Under the pieces are notes generated by a model, which saw only the letters and a list, made by a program, of their open reading frames with translations, was not told where the DNA came from and did not search any database. The translations under genes were made by a program, and so were the position numbers. This document shows positions 1-6,449 of a stretch of DNA of 12,925 bases, piece by piece (position 1 is the stretch's first letter; every line of letters starts with the position of its first letter). The DNA comes from Actinomycetota bacterium. Lineage in GTDB: Bacteria; Actinomycetota; Actinomycetes; Nanopelagicales; Nanopelagicaceae. The DNA is taken from the NCBI GenBank assembly GCA_005777515.1, contig SXMA01000043.1:1-12925 (forward strand), read 5' to 3'.

Positions 1-375
1 GGAGCTAAATTAGGAGCCGCTGTTTCAACTACCTCACTTGATGTGATTGAAGGCCAACTAGGGCTAAAGGCTGCGGTATTTAACGATAACGCTGCTGCTG
101 TTACTGCCCTTAAGAATAAGCAGATTGATGGTCTAGTGGTAGACCTTCCAACTGCTTTCTATCTCTCAGCTGTTGAAGTTCCAAATGGAATCATCGTTGG
201 ACAAATTGATGGCAGTGATTCAGGAGATCAAGGATTTGGTCTCTTGCTATCTAAAGACAATCCGATCACATCATGTGTTTCAGGAGCGGTCGATGCAATT
301 AACAATAATGGAACACTTCAGGCCATTATTGAAAAGTGGTTAACATCTTCTGCAGGAGCGCCAGTACTTGGATAG
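1..375 (+). CDS. Amino-acid ABC transporter substrate-binding protein (family 3), C-terminal part
   Basis: This is the 3' end of a gene that begins before the window; frame 1 is open from base 1 to the TAG at 373-375, giving 124 residues. The protein would be the extracellular solute-binding component of a polar amino-acid importer, in Gram-positives usually a membrane-anchored lipoprotein, though the signal peptide lies outside the window. The visible part resembles the end of family 3 binding proteins: a stretch around residues 35-55 (ALKNKQIDGLVVDLPTA) typical of the second lobe, then a GFGLLLSKDNP segment and a closing helix ending in IIEKWL, the usual C-terminal signature. The permease and ATPase genes follow directly on the same strand, which supports the role. 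The exact ligand (Gln, Glu, Arg, His or other) cannot be told from this fragment. A 5-bp inverted repeat (376-380/387-391) follows the stop. Confidence 0.9.
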   Translation, partial: GAKLGAAVSTTSLDVIEGQLGLKAAVFNDNAAAVTALKNKQIDGLVVDLPTAFYLSAVEVPNGIIVGQIDGSDSGDQGFGLLLSKDNPITSCVSGAVDAINNNGTLQAIIEKWLTSSAGAPVLG

Positions 376-408
376 TTGCCAGATACGGCAAACTATTAAG
401 CATGGCTA

Positions 409-1320
409 ATGGCTAAGAAATCGGGGCGCAGTTCTAATAGAGCTGCGCCCTCCTCTTCTTATAACTTTGGTGGCAGCTGGAGCGCAAGTGAAATAGAACT
501 TGCAAGACGTCATGCGCGGCGAGCACGAAATAAGAAAAGTGCGCTAATTGCAGCACTCTCAAGCTTCTTAGTCCTTGGAACCCTTGGTTTAGTCCTAGTT
601 ACCTCACCGGGCTGGGAGACGCTTAGAAATACATTCTTTAAGTGGGCCTATGGCTTTGAAATTCTGCCCAAAATTCTTCTCGGGTTTACTACCAATGCCA
701 CGCTAACTGTTATCGCAGGAACTTCTGTCGCCCTTATTGGTCTAGCGATAGCACTCCTTAGGACTTCTAGATCTCCGGCATTAACCCCATTTAGGATCCT
801 TGCCACAGTTTATGTTGATGTATTTCGCGGCATTCCAATGCTGCTAGTAATTCTTTTAGTGGGATTTGGAATTCCGGCGCTACAGATAAAGGGCTTAACC
901 AACAATGTCTTGGTTTTAGGAACTCTTGCAGTAATCATCACCTATTCGGCATATGTGGCTGAAGTTATTCGCTCTGGAATTCTTACCGTTCACCCAAGCC
1001 AGAGAGCTGCTGCTAGATCACTGGGTTTAAGTAATTTTCAGACTCTTCGCCATGTCGTTCTGCCTCAAGCACTCAAGAGAGTCACCCCACCGCTTCTAAA
1101 TGATTTAGTGGCGCTAATCAAAGATACTGGCCTAGTTTCGATTTTGGGGGTCACCGATGCGGTAAGAGCTGCGCAAATTCAAACTGCAAAGACTTTCAAT
1201 TACACCCCATATGTAATGGCCGCAATCATCTTCCTGCTAGTGACAATTCCCTTAACGCGCTGGACTGATCGGATGCTTAGAAACTCCTATGAGCGAGAGA
1301 ATGCAGTGGGGCAAGCATGA
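409..1320 (+). CDS. Polar amino-acid ABC transporter permease (HisM/GlnP type)
   Basis: This 303-residue inner-membrane protein forms the translocation channel of the importer. The first 42 residues are a hydrophilic Ser/Arg-rich cytoplasmic extension, followed by hydrophobic segments near 46-64, 88-117, 128-157, 165-183, 232-247 and 267-282. The family hallmark DVFRGIPMLL lies at 137-146. The cytoplasmic EAA loop that docks on the ATPase lies at about 184-208, with the SQRAAARSLGLS core. The ATG at 409 is the only sensible start, but no strong Shine-Dalgarno sequence precedes it. The start region is a perfect tandem copy of ATGGCTA (402-408 and 409-415), so a second, out-of-frame ATG sits 7 nt upstream. 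The gene follows the binding-protein gene after 33 nt and overlaps the ATPase start by ATGA, so the proteins are probably made together. Confidence 0.95.
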   Translation: MAKKSGRSSNRAAPSSSYNFGGSWSASEIELARRHARRARNKKSALIAALSSFLVLGTLGLVLVTSPGWETLRNTFFKWAYGFEILPKILLGFTTNATLTVIAGTSVALIGLAIALLRTSRSPALTPFRILATVYVDVFRGIPMLLVILLVGFGIPALQIKGLTNNVLVLGTLAVIITYSAYVAEVIRSGILTVHPSQRAAARSLGLSNFQTLRHVVLPQALKRVTPPLLNDLVALIKDTGLVSILGVTDAVRAAQIQTAKTFNYTPYVMAAIIFLLVTIPLTRWTDRMLRNSYERENAVGQA

Positions 1321-2066
1321 GTCAGGCGGTGTTGCAGCTCGAAAAAGTTCGAAAGAGCTTTGGAAGCGAGGTAGTCCTAGAAGATATTTCCTTTAAAGTC
1401 TTAGAGCATAAAGCCACGGTTTTCATTGGCGCATCTGGCAGTGGAAAGTCGACGCTGCTGCGCTGCATAAATTTACTTGACCAGATTGATGATGGACAGA
1501 TACTTCTTGATGGGCAAGATATCTCTGCAGCAAATGTAAATCCTGATGAGGTGAGAAAGAAGTTAGGTATGGTCTTTCAATCCTTTAATCTCTTTCCTCA
1601 CATGACGGTGCTTGAAAATGTTATTTTGGCTCCTACCAAGGTGCAGAAGGTGGCAAAAGAGAAGGCGATAGATGAGGCTTTGGAGCTATTAGATAAGTTT
1701 GGTTTGAGGGAGAAAGCTGATCAATATCCAGATCGGCTTAGTGGGGGTCAGCAGCAGAGAGTTGCCATTATCCGCTCCCTTGCCAGGCATCCTCGTCTGC
1801 TATTACTTGATGAGATAACTAGCGCCCTTGATCCAGTCTTGGTTAATGAAGTTTTGAGCACGGTTAGAGATCTAAAGAGCGAGGGAATGACGATGGTGCT
1901 GGCTACCCATGAGATGGGTTTTGCCAAACAGGTAGCCGATGAGCTCTGTTATCTGCATCAGGGAAGAATTCTGGAGTGGGGAGATCCTTCGAAAGTTCTC
2001 CAAAGTCCAAAGAAAAAAGAGACTAAAGAGTTTCTCCGCCGCCTCCATCAAGCAGGCAGATTGTAG
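1317..2066 (+). CDS. Polar amino-acid ABC transporter ATP-binding protein (GlnQ/HisP type)
   Basis: This 249-residue cytoplasmic ATPase drives the importer. All nucleotide-binding motifs are present in order: Walker A GASGSGKST (38-46), Q-loop Q88, the segment SFNLFPHMTVLEN (89-101) characteristic of amino-acid importers, the ABC signature LSGGQQQR (141-148), Walker B LLLLDE with catalytic E166, a D-loop at SALD (169-172) and the switch histidine H198 in ATHEMGF. Length is normal for the family. Two small departures from the usual wording are Ala39 where Walker A often has Pro, and Ile167 in LDEITSALDP where most relatives have Pro. Neither removes a catalytic residue. The start ATG overlaps the permease stop (ATGA, 1317-1320), with a GTGGGG stretch just upstream that may act as ribosome-binding site. 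No clear terminator hairpin follows before the metY promoter region. Confidence 0.97.
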   Translation: MSQAVLQLEKVRKSFGSEVVLEDISFKVLEHKATVFIGASGSGKSTLLRCINLLDQIDDGQILLDGQDISAANVNPDEVRKKLGMVFQSFNLFPHMTVLENVILAPTKVQKVAKEKAIDEALELLDKFGLREKADQYPDRLSGGQQQRVAIIRSLARHPRLLLLDEITSALDPVLVNEVLSTVRDLKSEGMTMVLATHEMGFAKQVADELCYLHQGRILEWGDPSKVLQSPKKKETKEFLRRLHQAGRL

Positions 2067-2071
2067 ATAAG

Positions 2072-2101
2072 TTGGATTTTTTCATATTTGCCCCCTAATA
2101 T
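2072..2101 (+). promoter_or_regulatory. Probable promoter of metY-metX
   Basis: A TTGGAT hexamer (2072-2077) lies 18 nt before TAATAT (2096-2101), matching a sigma-70-type -35/-10 pair at 3/6 and 4/6 positions. Transcription would start near 2108, which is right at the first base-paired position of the SAM-IV riboswitch (2110). This placement is what makes the call plausible, because the hexamers alone are weak. Confidence 0.45.
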
Positions 2102-2109
2102 ATGGCCCA

Positions 2110-2223
2110 GGTCATGAGTCTCAGTTCATAGCCCCGGCTAACTGAGCGGCAACCCTCCACCACGGTGGGGTGCTCCGGGTGAAGACCAGGTCGATAGCAA
2201 AGTGCCATCGGCAAGCGTGGGTC
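2110..2223 (+). promoter_or_regulatory. SAM-IV riboswitch controlling metY-metX
   Basis: The leader RNA has the layout of the SAM-IV class, an S-adenosylmethionine sensor found mainly in Actinobacteria. P1 pairs GGTC 2110-2113 with GACC 2184-2187. P2 is a perfect 7-bp stem (2120-2126 with 2140-2146). The P2 loop CCCGG (2133-2137) pairs with CCGGG (2175-2179), the pseudoknot shared with SAM-I. P3 begins at CGGCAACCC, the conserved SAM-binding core. The diagnostic SAM-IV feature is present too: the P3 loop CCACG (2160-2164) is complementary to CGTGG (2216-2220) downstream of P1. Between them lies a hairpin (2192-2198 with 2204-2210, one A-C mismatch). From memory, the mycobacterial SAM-IV RNA has CCGCG/CGCGG at this last pairing, so the change here would be compensatory. 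SAM binding is expected to lower expression of the methionine genes downstream. Confidence 0.93.
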
Positions 2224-2252
2224 TGCAAAATAATTCAGGCCCCCTGGATATT

Positions 2253-2259
2253 AGGGAGG
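2253..2259 (+). promoter_or_regulatory. metY: Ribosome-binding site that fixes the metY start
   Basis: AGGGAGG lies 8 nt before the GTG at 2268. It is a strong Shine-Dalgarno sequence and shows that the in-frame GTG at 2202, which lies inside the riboswitch hairpin, is not the start. CCCT at 2242-2245 could pair with AGGG at 2253-2256 and hide this site, which offers a possible route for translational control by the riboswitch. Confidence 0.85.
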
Positions 2260-2267
2260 TTTATTTC

Positions 2268-3590
2268 GTGTCATCTTTTTCCGTAACAGAAGCTCATTTT
2301 GAAACTCGTCAGATTCATGCCGGTCAAGTTCCAGATCCAACAACCGGAGCAAGAGCGTTGCCGCTTTATCAGACTACGGCATATCAATTCCGTGACACCA
2401 AGCATGCTGCGGATTTATTTGGCCTTGCAGAACTGGGCAATATCTACACCAGAATAATGAATCCCACTCAAGATGCAGTGGAGCAGAGAATTGCATCACT
2501 TGAAGGGGGTGTAGCAGCACTACTTCTTTCATCTGGTTCTGCTGCAACTACCTTTGCTGTACTAAATGTTGCAGAGGCTGGAGACCATATAGTTTCTTCG
2601 CCATCACTATATGGCGGAACTTACAACTTATTTCATTACACCTTGCCAAAATTTGGCATTGAAGTGACCTTTGTTGACAATCCAGAAGATGCGGAAAGTT
2701 GGAGAAAGGCTGTTCGTCCAAATACTAAGGCTTTCTTTGGTGAAACTATTGCGAATCCAAAAAATGATCTCTTGGATATTGAGTCAGTTGCGAAAGTTGC
2801 TCATGAGGTTGGAGTCCCATTGATTGTTGATAATACAGTAGCCACGCCATTTCTAATTCGCCCCATTGAATATGGCGCCGATGTGGTAGTTCACTCAGCA
2901 ACCAAGTTTCTATCAGGCCATGGCAATGCGGTAGTTGGAGCAATCGTTGATTCTGGAAAGTTTGATTATGCAAAATATCCAGAGCGCTTCAAGAATTTCA
3001 ATCAACCAGATCCCAGCTATAACGGAATTGTTTATGCTCAGGCGCTTGGGGTTGGATCAGCATTTGGCGCAAATTTAGCTTATATTTTCAAGATTCGACT
3101 TACTCTTCTTCGTGACATCGGAGCTGCAGTTTCTCCCTTTAATGCTTGGTTATTGGCGCAGGGACTTGAAACTCTCTCATTGCGCATAGAACGTCATGTT
3201 GATAACGCCCTTGCTACAGCTAAATGGCTTGAGAGCCATGCTCAAGTTCTAAAGGTGAACTACGCCTCGCTTGAATCATCTCCTTGGAATAAGTTAGCCA
3301 AGAAATATGCTCCAAGAGGCAGTGGCTCAGTTCTTTCCTTTGAAATAAAGGGTGGGATTGAAGCTGGCAAAAGATTTATAGAGGCTCTGAATATCTTCTC
3401 CCACGTGGCAAATATTGGTGATGTTCGATCTCTTGCTATCCATCCAGCATCAACAACTCATTCACAGCTCAGTCCTGCTGAGCAGCTAAGCGCGGGAGTG
3501 ACTCCTGGTTTAGTGCGTTTAAGTCTGGGAATTGAAAATATCGCAGATATTAAGAGTGATCTAGAAAAAGCCTTTGCCGCGGCAAAGTAA
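2268..3590 (+). CDS. metY: O-acetylhomoserine sulfhydrylase (MetY)
   Basis: This 440-residue cytoplasmic PLP enzyme of the Cys/Met metabolism family makes homocysteine from O-acetylhomoserine and sulfide, the direct sulfhydrylation route to methionine. Visible hallmarks are the N-terminal TRQIHAGQ (13-20), YTRIMNPT (60-67) whose Tyr and Arg contact the cofactor phosphate of the neighbouring subunit, SLYGGTYN (113-120) with the cofactor-stacking Tyr, D188 in IVDNT, and the Schiff-base lysine K213 in SATKFLSGHG. The C-terminal region contains the SLGIENIADI-type ending usual for the family. The long insert after K213 and the total length fit MetY rather than the shorter cystathionine synthases (about 380-400 residues). 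The start is GTG 2268 because of the AGGGAGG at 2253-2259. A 22-residue longer reading would begin inside the riboswitch. metX follows after 21 nt, and both should be under SAM control. Confidence 0.95.
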   Translation: MSSFSVTEAHFETRQIHAGQVPDPTTGARALPLYQTTAYQFRDTKHAADLFGLAELGNIYTRIMNPTQDAVEQRIASLEGGVAALLLSSGSAATTFAVLNVAEAGDHIVSSPSLYGGTYNLFHYTLPKFGIEVTFVDNPEDAESWRKAVRPNTKAFFGETIANPKNDLLDIESVAKVAHEVGVPLIVDNTVATPFLIRPIEYGADVVVHSATKFLSGHGNAVVGAIVDSGKFDYAKYPERFKNFNQPDPSYNGIVYAQALGVGSAFGANLAYIFKIRLTLLRDIGAAVSPFNAWLLAQGLETLSLRIERHVDNALATAKWLESHAQVLKVNYASLESSPWNKLAKKYAPRGSGSVLSFEIKGGIEAGKRFIEALNIFSHVANIGDVRSLAIHPASTTHSQLSPAEQLSAGVTPGLVRLSLGIENIADIKSDLEKAFAAAK

Positions 3591-3611
3591 TTCTGAGAGC
3601 TGTTAAATAAT

Positions 3612-4703
3612 ATGACGATAAGCGAGACCACTACCGGAGCATGGTTAGAATTTCATGATCCGGGGTTTCGCCGTTTTCACAAATTGGGCGATCTCCAGCT
3701 AGCATCCGGTGAGACCTTGCCTGATGTAACAATTGCTTATCAAACTTGGGGTGAGCTAAATAGCGATAGGTCAAATGCGATACTCGTTAATCACGCCCTA
3801 ACTGGCTGGTCAGATGTATCTGCATGGTGGCCAGACATGGTTGGAGCAGGCTTTCCTCTCGATAGCGATAAATATTTCATAATCTGCCCGAATGTAATTG
3901 GGGGATGTCAAGGAAGCACGGGACCATCATCGCTTGCACCCGATGGCAAGCGATGGGGTTCAAGGTTTCCCTACCTCTCCATTCGGGATATGGTGGCAGC
4001 GGAAGTTGAATTAAGTCGGCAGCTAGGTATTGAAAAGTATCTACTTGCGGTTGGGCCATCACTTGGGGGAATGCGATCACTGGAGTGGGCGATAGAGTAT
4101 CCAGAGAAAGTGGGAGCGATCTGCACGATTGGATCATCAGCCGTCGCGACGGCAGATCAAATCGGGGCTGCATCCATTCAAATCCAAGCCATCAAGGCAG
4201 ACCCATATTTCAATGGTGGGGATTATTACGAGCAGGAAACCGGTCCGATTCAAGGCATGGCAATTGCTCGGAAGATTGCTCATCTAACCTATCGCAGCGA
4301 ATATGAGATGGACATGCGCTTCGGTCGAGACATGCAAGGGGATGAGACTGGTCGCTTTGCAGTGGAGTCATACCTGGATCATCAAGGGTTAAAGTTGCAA
4401 CGCCGTTTTGATGCCAATACCTATATTTGCCTTACCGAGGCGATGAATTCTCATGATATCGGGCGAGACCGAGGCGGAGTGGTAGCAGCGCTTTCAACTG
4501 CTCAACGCCCAGTTATTGTGGTCTCGATTGATACCGATCGCCTCTTTCCGGCGCGCTTACAGGAGGAGATTGTTGAGCTTACGCCAACAGCCCTTCCTCT
4601 CAAGCAGATTTCATCTCCCTTTGGCCATGATGGATTTTTGATCGAAGTTGAGCGTGTAGGTCAGATAATCAGGGAAAGTTTGGAGTTGGCCCACTCAAAG
4701 TAA
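3612..4703 (+). CDS. metX: Homoserine O-acetyltransferase (MetX)
   Basis: This 363-residue alpha/beta-hydrolase-fold enzyme transfers an acetyl group from acetyl-CoA to L-homoserine, supplying the substrate of MetY encoded just upstream. The family segment GGCQGSTGPSS lies at 97-107. The nucleophile is S150 in GPSLGGM, and the rest of the triad is D309 (in DTDRLFP) and H339 (in GHDGF). The motif MNSHDIGRDRGG (278-289) is typical of MetX substrate-pocket sequence. One departure is Pro149 before the nucleophile, where relatives usually read GGS(L/M)GG. Coupling to a sulfhydrylase and riboswitch control support acetylation, although acyl specificity in this family (acetyl versus succinyl) cannot be read with certainty by eye. 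Only a weak GAGAG precedes the ATG at 12 nt, so translation may be coupled to metY. Confidence 0.95.
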   Translation: MTISETTTGAWLEFHDPGFRRFHKLGDLQLASGETLPDVTIAYQTWGELNSDRSNAILVNHALTGWSDVSAWWPDMVGAGFPLDSDKYFIICPNVIGGCQGSTGPSSLAPDGKRWGSRFPYLSIRDMVAAEVELSRQLGIEKYLLAVGPSLGGMRSLEWAIEYPEKVGAICTIGSSAVATADQIGAASIQIQAIKADPYFNGGDYYEQETGPIQGMAIARKIAHLTYRSEYEMDMRFGRDMQGDETGRFAVESYLDHQGLKLQRRFDANTYICLTEAMNSHDIGRDRGGVVAALSTAQRPVIVVSIDTDRLFPARLQEEIVELTPTALPLKQISSPFGHDGFLIEVERVGQIIRESLELAHSK

Positions 4704-4746
4704 GGAATAAAGTGGTTTGGATGTGCATTTACCCCTGTGGACAATT

Positions 4747-4752
4747 TATAAT
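4747..4752 (+). promoter_or_regulatory. Consensus -10 box, likely sigA promoter
   Basis: A perfect TATAAT lies in the 131-nt gap between metX and sigA. Transcription would start near 4759 and leave a leader of about 76 nt. I see no convincing -35 at the proper distance; the nearest candidate, TGTGCA at 4722-4727, is 19 nt away and poor. Read-through from metX is possible because no terminator is seen between the genes. Confidence 0.4.
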
Positions 4753-4797
4753 ATAGCCATAGTCGATTCCCCAAAAGGCTAGAGGCAAAAAAGAAGT

Positions 4798-4814
4798 TTT
4801 GACAGTTCGTCAAA
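4798..4814 (+). promoter_or_regulatory. Inverted repeat just ahead of the sigA ribosome-binding site
   Basis: TTTGAC (4798-4803) and GTCAAA (4809-4814) form a perfect 6-bp inverted repeat around a 5-nt centre, ending 7 nt before the AAAGGA ribosome-binding site (4822-4827). It could be a small leader hairpin or an operator. It includes a perfect TTGACA, but no -10 box fits between it and the GTG at 4835, so a -35 role is unlikely. Function is unknown. Confidence 0.35.
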
Positions 4815-4834
4815 CAAAAGCAAAGGACTAATTC

Positions 4835-6247
4835 GTGGCTGTATCTCGTGCGCCCAAAAACGCAGGTAAGAAAAAGAGCCTTGCAAAAAAGAGCACGAAG
4901 AGCGTTGCTAAAAGTTCGATAAAGAAAGATAAAAAGGGCGCTAAGTCCAAAGGTCCAAGACTATTTCCTACCAAGGCAGAACTTGAAGCAATGAAGCTGG
5001 CAAGGGAGGCAAAAGCTAAGCCAGCTGAAAAGAGTGGCCCGCGACGCTTTCCAACGAAGGCAGAACTTGAAGCAGCAAAGGCTGCAGCGGCTGGAGTGAA
5101 CAAGCCTGCAGGCAAGAAGATAATTGAAAAAGTTGATGGCGAGGAAGTTGAGCTAGAAGAAGTTGAATTAGAAGATCTTGAGAAGTTAGTTTCTGAAACC
5201 GGGGAAGAAGTTGTTGAAGGCGCAAGTGATGTTCGAGTTGTGAATCTAACTGAGGAAGCCAAGAAGGAAGAGGGAGAGTTCACCCTTAAGGATTCAGAAG
5301 AAGATGATGCGCCGCCTCAGACTGTATTAACGGCAGGTGCTACTGCAGATCCAGTAAAGGACTATCTCAAGCAGATTGGTCGAGTAGCTCTTCTAAATGC
5401 TGAACTTGAAGTTGAGCTTGCTATGAGAATTGAAGCTGGATTATTTGCTGAAGCAAAGTTGAATTCAGGCGAGAAGATGGAACGTCCATTTAAGCGAGAG
5501 CTAGAGTGGATTGCAGAGGATGGTAAGAGAGCAAAGAATCATCTTCTTGAAGCAAACCTTCGCCTCGTTGTTTCTCTTGCTAAGCGCTATACCGGTCGAG
5601 GAATGCTATTTCTTGATCTAATTCAAGAGGGACACCTAGGTCTAATTCGCGCAGTAGAGAAATTTGATTACACAAAGGGATATAAGTTCTCAACCTATGC
5701 AACCTGGTGGATTCGCCAGGCAATCACACGCGCTATGGCAGATCAGGCAAGAACTATTCGTATTCCCGTACATATGGTTGAAGTTATTAATAAATTAGCA
5801 CGAGTTCAGCGTCAGATGCTTCAAGATCTCGGACGCGAACCAACCCCAGAAGAGCTCGCCAAAGAGCTTGATATGACCCCTGAGAAGGTTGTTGAAGTCC
5901 AAAAGTATGGTCGCGAGCCAATCTCGCTTCATACTCCACTTGGTGAAGAGGGAGATTCAGAGTTTGGTGATTTGATTGAAGACTCTGAGGCGATTGTTCC
6001 TGCAGATGCAGTTTCATTTACTCTCCTTCAAGAGCAGCTTCACTCAGTGCTAGATACTCTCTCAGAGCGCGAGGCGGGCGTTGTTGCGATGCGCTTTGGA
6101 TTAACCGATGGCCAGCCTAAGACCCTTGATGAAATTGGCAAGGTCTACGGAGTTACCCGCGAGCGCATCCGCCAGATTGAATCTAAAACTATGTCCAAGC
6201 TTCGCCATCCATCAAGATCGCAAGTACTACGCGATTACCTAGATTAG
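4835..6247 (+). CDS. sigA: Principal RNA polymerase sigma factor (SigA/HrdB/RpoD type)
   Basis: This 470-residue primary sigma factor directs RNA polymerase to housekeeping promoters. The N-terminal 165 residues are low-complexity: a Lys/Ala/Ser-rich basic start (1-40), a repeated [15 protein letters not shown] unit (40-54 and 68-82), then a very acidic stretch (about 101-160), as is common in actinobacterial SigA/HrdB. Region 1.2 starts at [12 protein letters not shown] (172-183). Region 2 runs about 235-312, with [33 protein letters not shown] and the -10-recognising [18 protein letters not shown]. Region 3 follows at about 313-385 ([12 protein letters not shown]), and region 4 ends with the -35-reading helix [20 protein letters not shown] (439-458). 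The gene starts at GTG 4835, 7 nt after AAAGGA. Its TAG overlaps the ribosome-binding site of the CDGSH gene, so the two are likely co-transcribed. Confidence 0.97.
   Translation: MAVSRAPKNAGKKKSLAKKSTKSVAKSSIKKDKKGAKSKGPRLFPTKAELEAMKLAREAKAKPAEKSGPRRFPTKAELEAAKAAAAGVNKPAGKKIIEKVDGEEVELEEVELEDLEKLVSETGEEVVEGASDVRVVNLTEEAKKEEGEFTLKDSEEDDAPPQTVLTAGATADPVKDYLKQIGRVALLNAELEVELAMRIEAGLFAEAKLNSGEKMERPFKRELEWIAEDGKRAKNHLLEANLRLVVSLAKRYTGRGMLFLDLIQEGHLGLIRAVEKFDYTKGYKFSTYATWWIRQAITRAMADQARTIRIPVHMVEVINKLARVQRQMLQDLGREPTPEELAKELDMTPEKVVEVQKYGREPISLHTPLGEEGDSEFGDLIEDSEAIVPADAVSFTLLQEQLHSVLDTLSEREAGVVAMRFGLTDGQPKTLDEIGKVYGVTRERIRQIESKTMSKLRHPSRSQVLRDYLD
4952..5080 (+). repeat. Internal duplication in the sigA N-terminal region
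   Basis: Two 45-nt units (4952-4996 and 5036-5080, 84 nt apart) encode [15 protein letters not shown] and [15 protein letters not shown], identical at 13 of 15 residues. At the DNA level the second halves agree better than the first halves, so the copies have had time to drift while the peptide stayed constant. Confidence 0.8.
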
Positions 6248-6257
6248 GAGATAGTTC

Positions 6258-6449
6258 ATGTCAGATCGTCCAAAGATTTTTGTAAAGCCCAACGGTTCAA
6301 TCCGCGTAAGCGGCGCCGCTGATTTTGTTGATGCAGAGGGCAATGTTCTTGAAACAAAAGAGAATTTCTCTCTCTGTCGCTGCGGACACTCTAAAGATAA
6401 ACCATTCTGTGATGGCTCCCACCGAGACGCAGGATTTACCGCCGAATAA
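6258..6449 (+). CDS. CDGSH iron-sulfur domain protein
   Basis: This 63-residue cytoplasmic protein consists of little more than one CDGSH domain. The 2Fe-2S ligands fit the pattern exactly: C40 and C42 in CRCGHS, then C51 and H55 in KPFCDGSH. In this family the three-Cys, one-His ligation gives a redox-active cluster thought to serve in electron transfer or iron-sulfur handling. The N-terminal half (KIFVKPNGSIRVSG) resembles the beta-strand portion of small bacterial members. An AGGAG (6246-6250) lies 7 nt before the ATG and overlaps the sigA stop codon. The 3' end overlaps the following FAD oxidoreductase gene by 38 nt in another frame, so translation of the pair is probably coupled. A partnership with that flavoprotein is inferred only from the gene order. 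Confidence 0.93.
   Translation: MSDRPKIFVKPNGSIRVSGAADFVDAEGNVLETKENFSLCRCGHSKDKPFCDGSHRDAGFTAE

Noticed and set aside
1..2066. Assignment of the importer to a specific amino acid
   Set aside because: The ligand-binding half of the binding protein is missing and permease and ATPase motifs do not distinguish Gln, Glu, Arg, His or opine systems.
2202..2267. In-frame N-terminal extension of MetY beginning at GTG 2202
   Set aside because: It lies inside the SAM-IV riboswitch hairpin, has no ribosome site and no family resemblance, while AGGGAGG lies 8 nt before GTG 2268.
3877..4306. Open frames on both strands within metX (3877-4173 minus, 4085-4306 plus)
   Set aside because: Both are fully inside the well-supported metX gene in other frames and lack any domain.
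4799..4804. Perfect TTGACA as a -35 element for sigA
   Set aside because: No -10 fits in the 30 nt before the start codon; the hexamer is part of an inverted repeat and a TATAAT lies upstream at 4747.
4828..5283. 151-codon open frame on the minus strand opposite sigA
   Set aside because: It is Ser/Ala/Phe-rich low-complexity sequence produced by the Lys/Glu-rich codons of the sigA N-terminus on the other strand; no ribosome site or domain.
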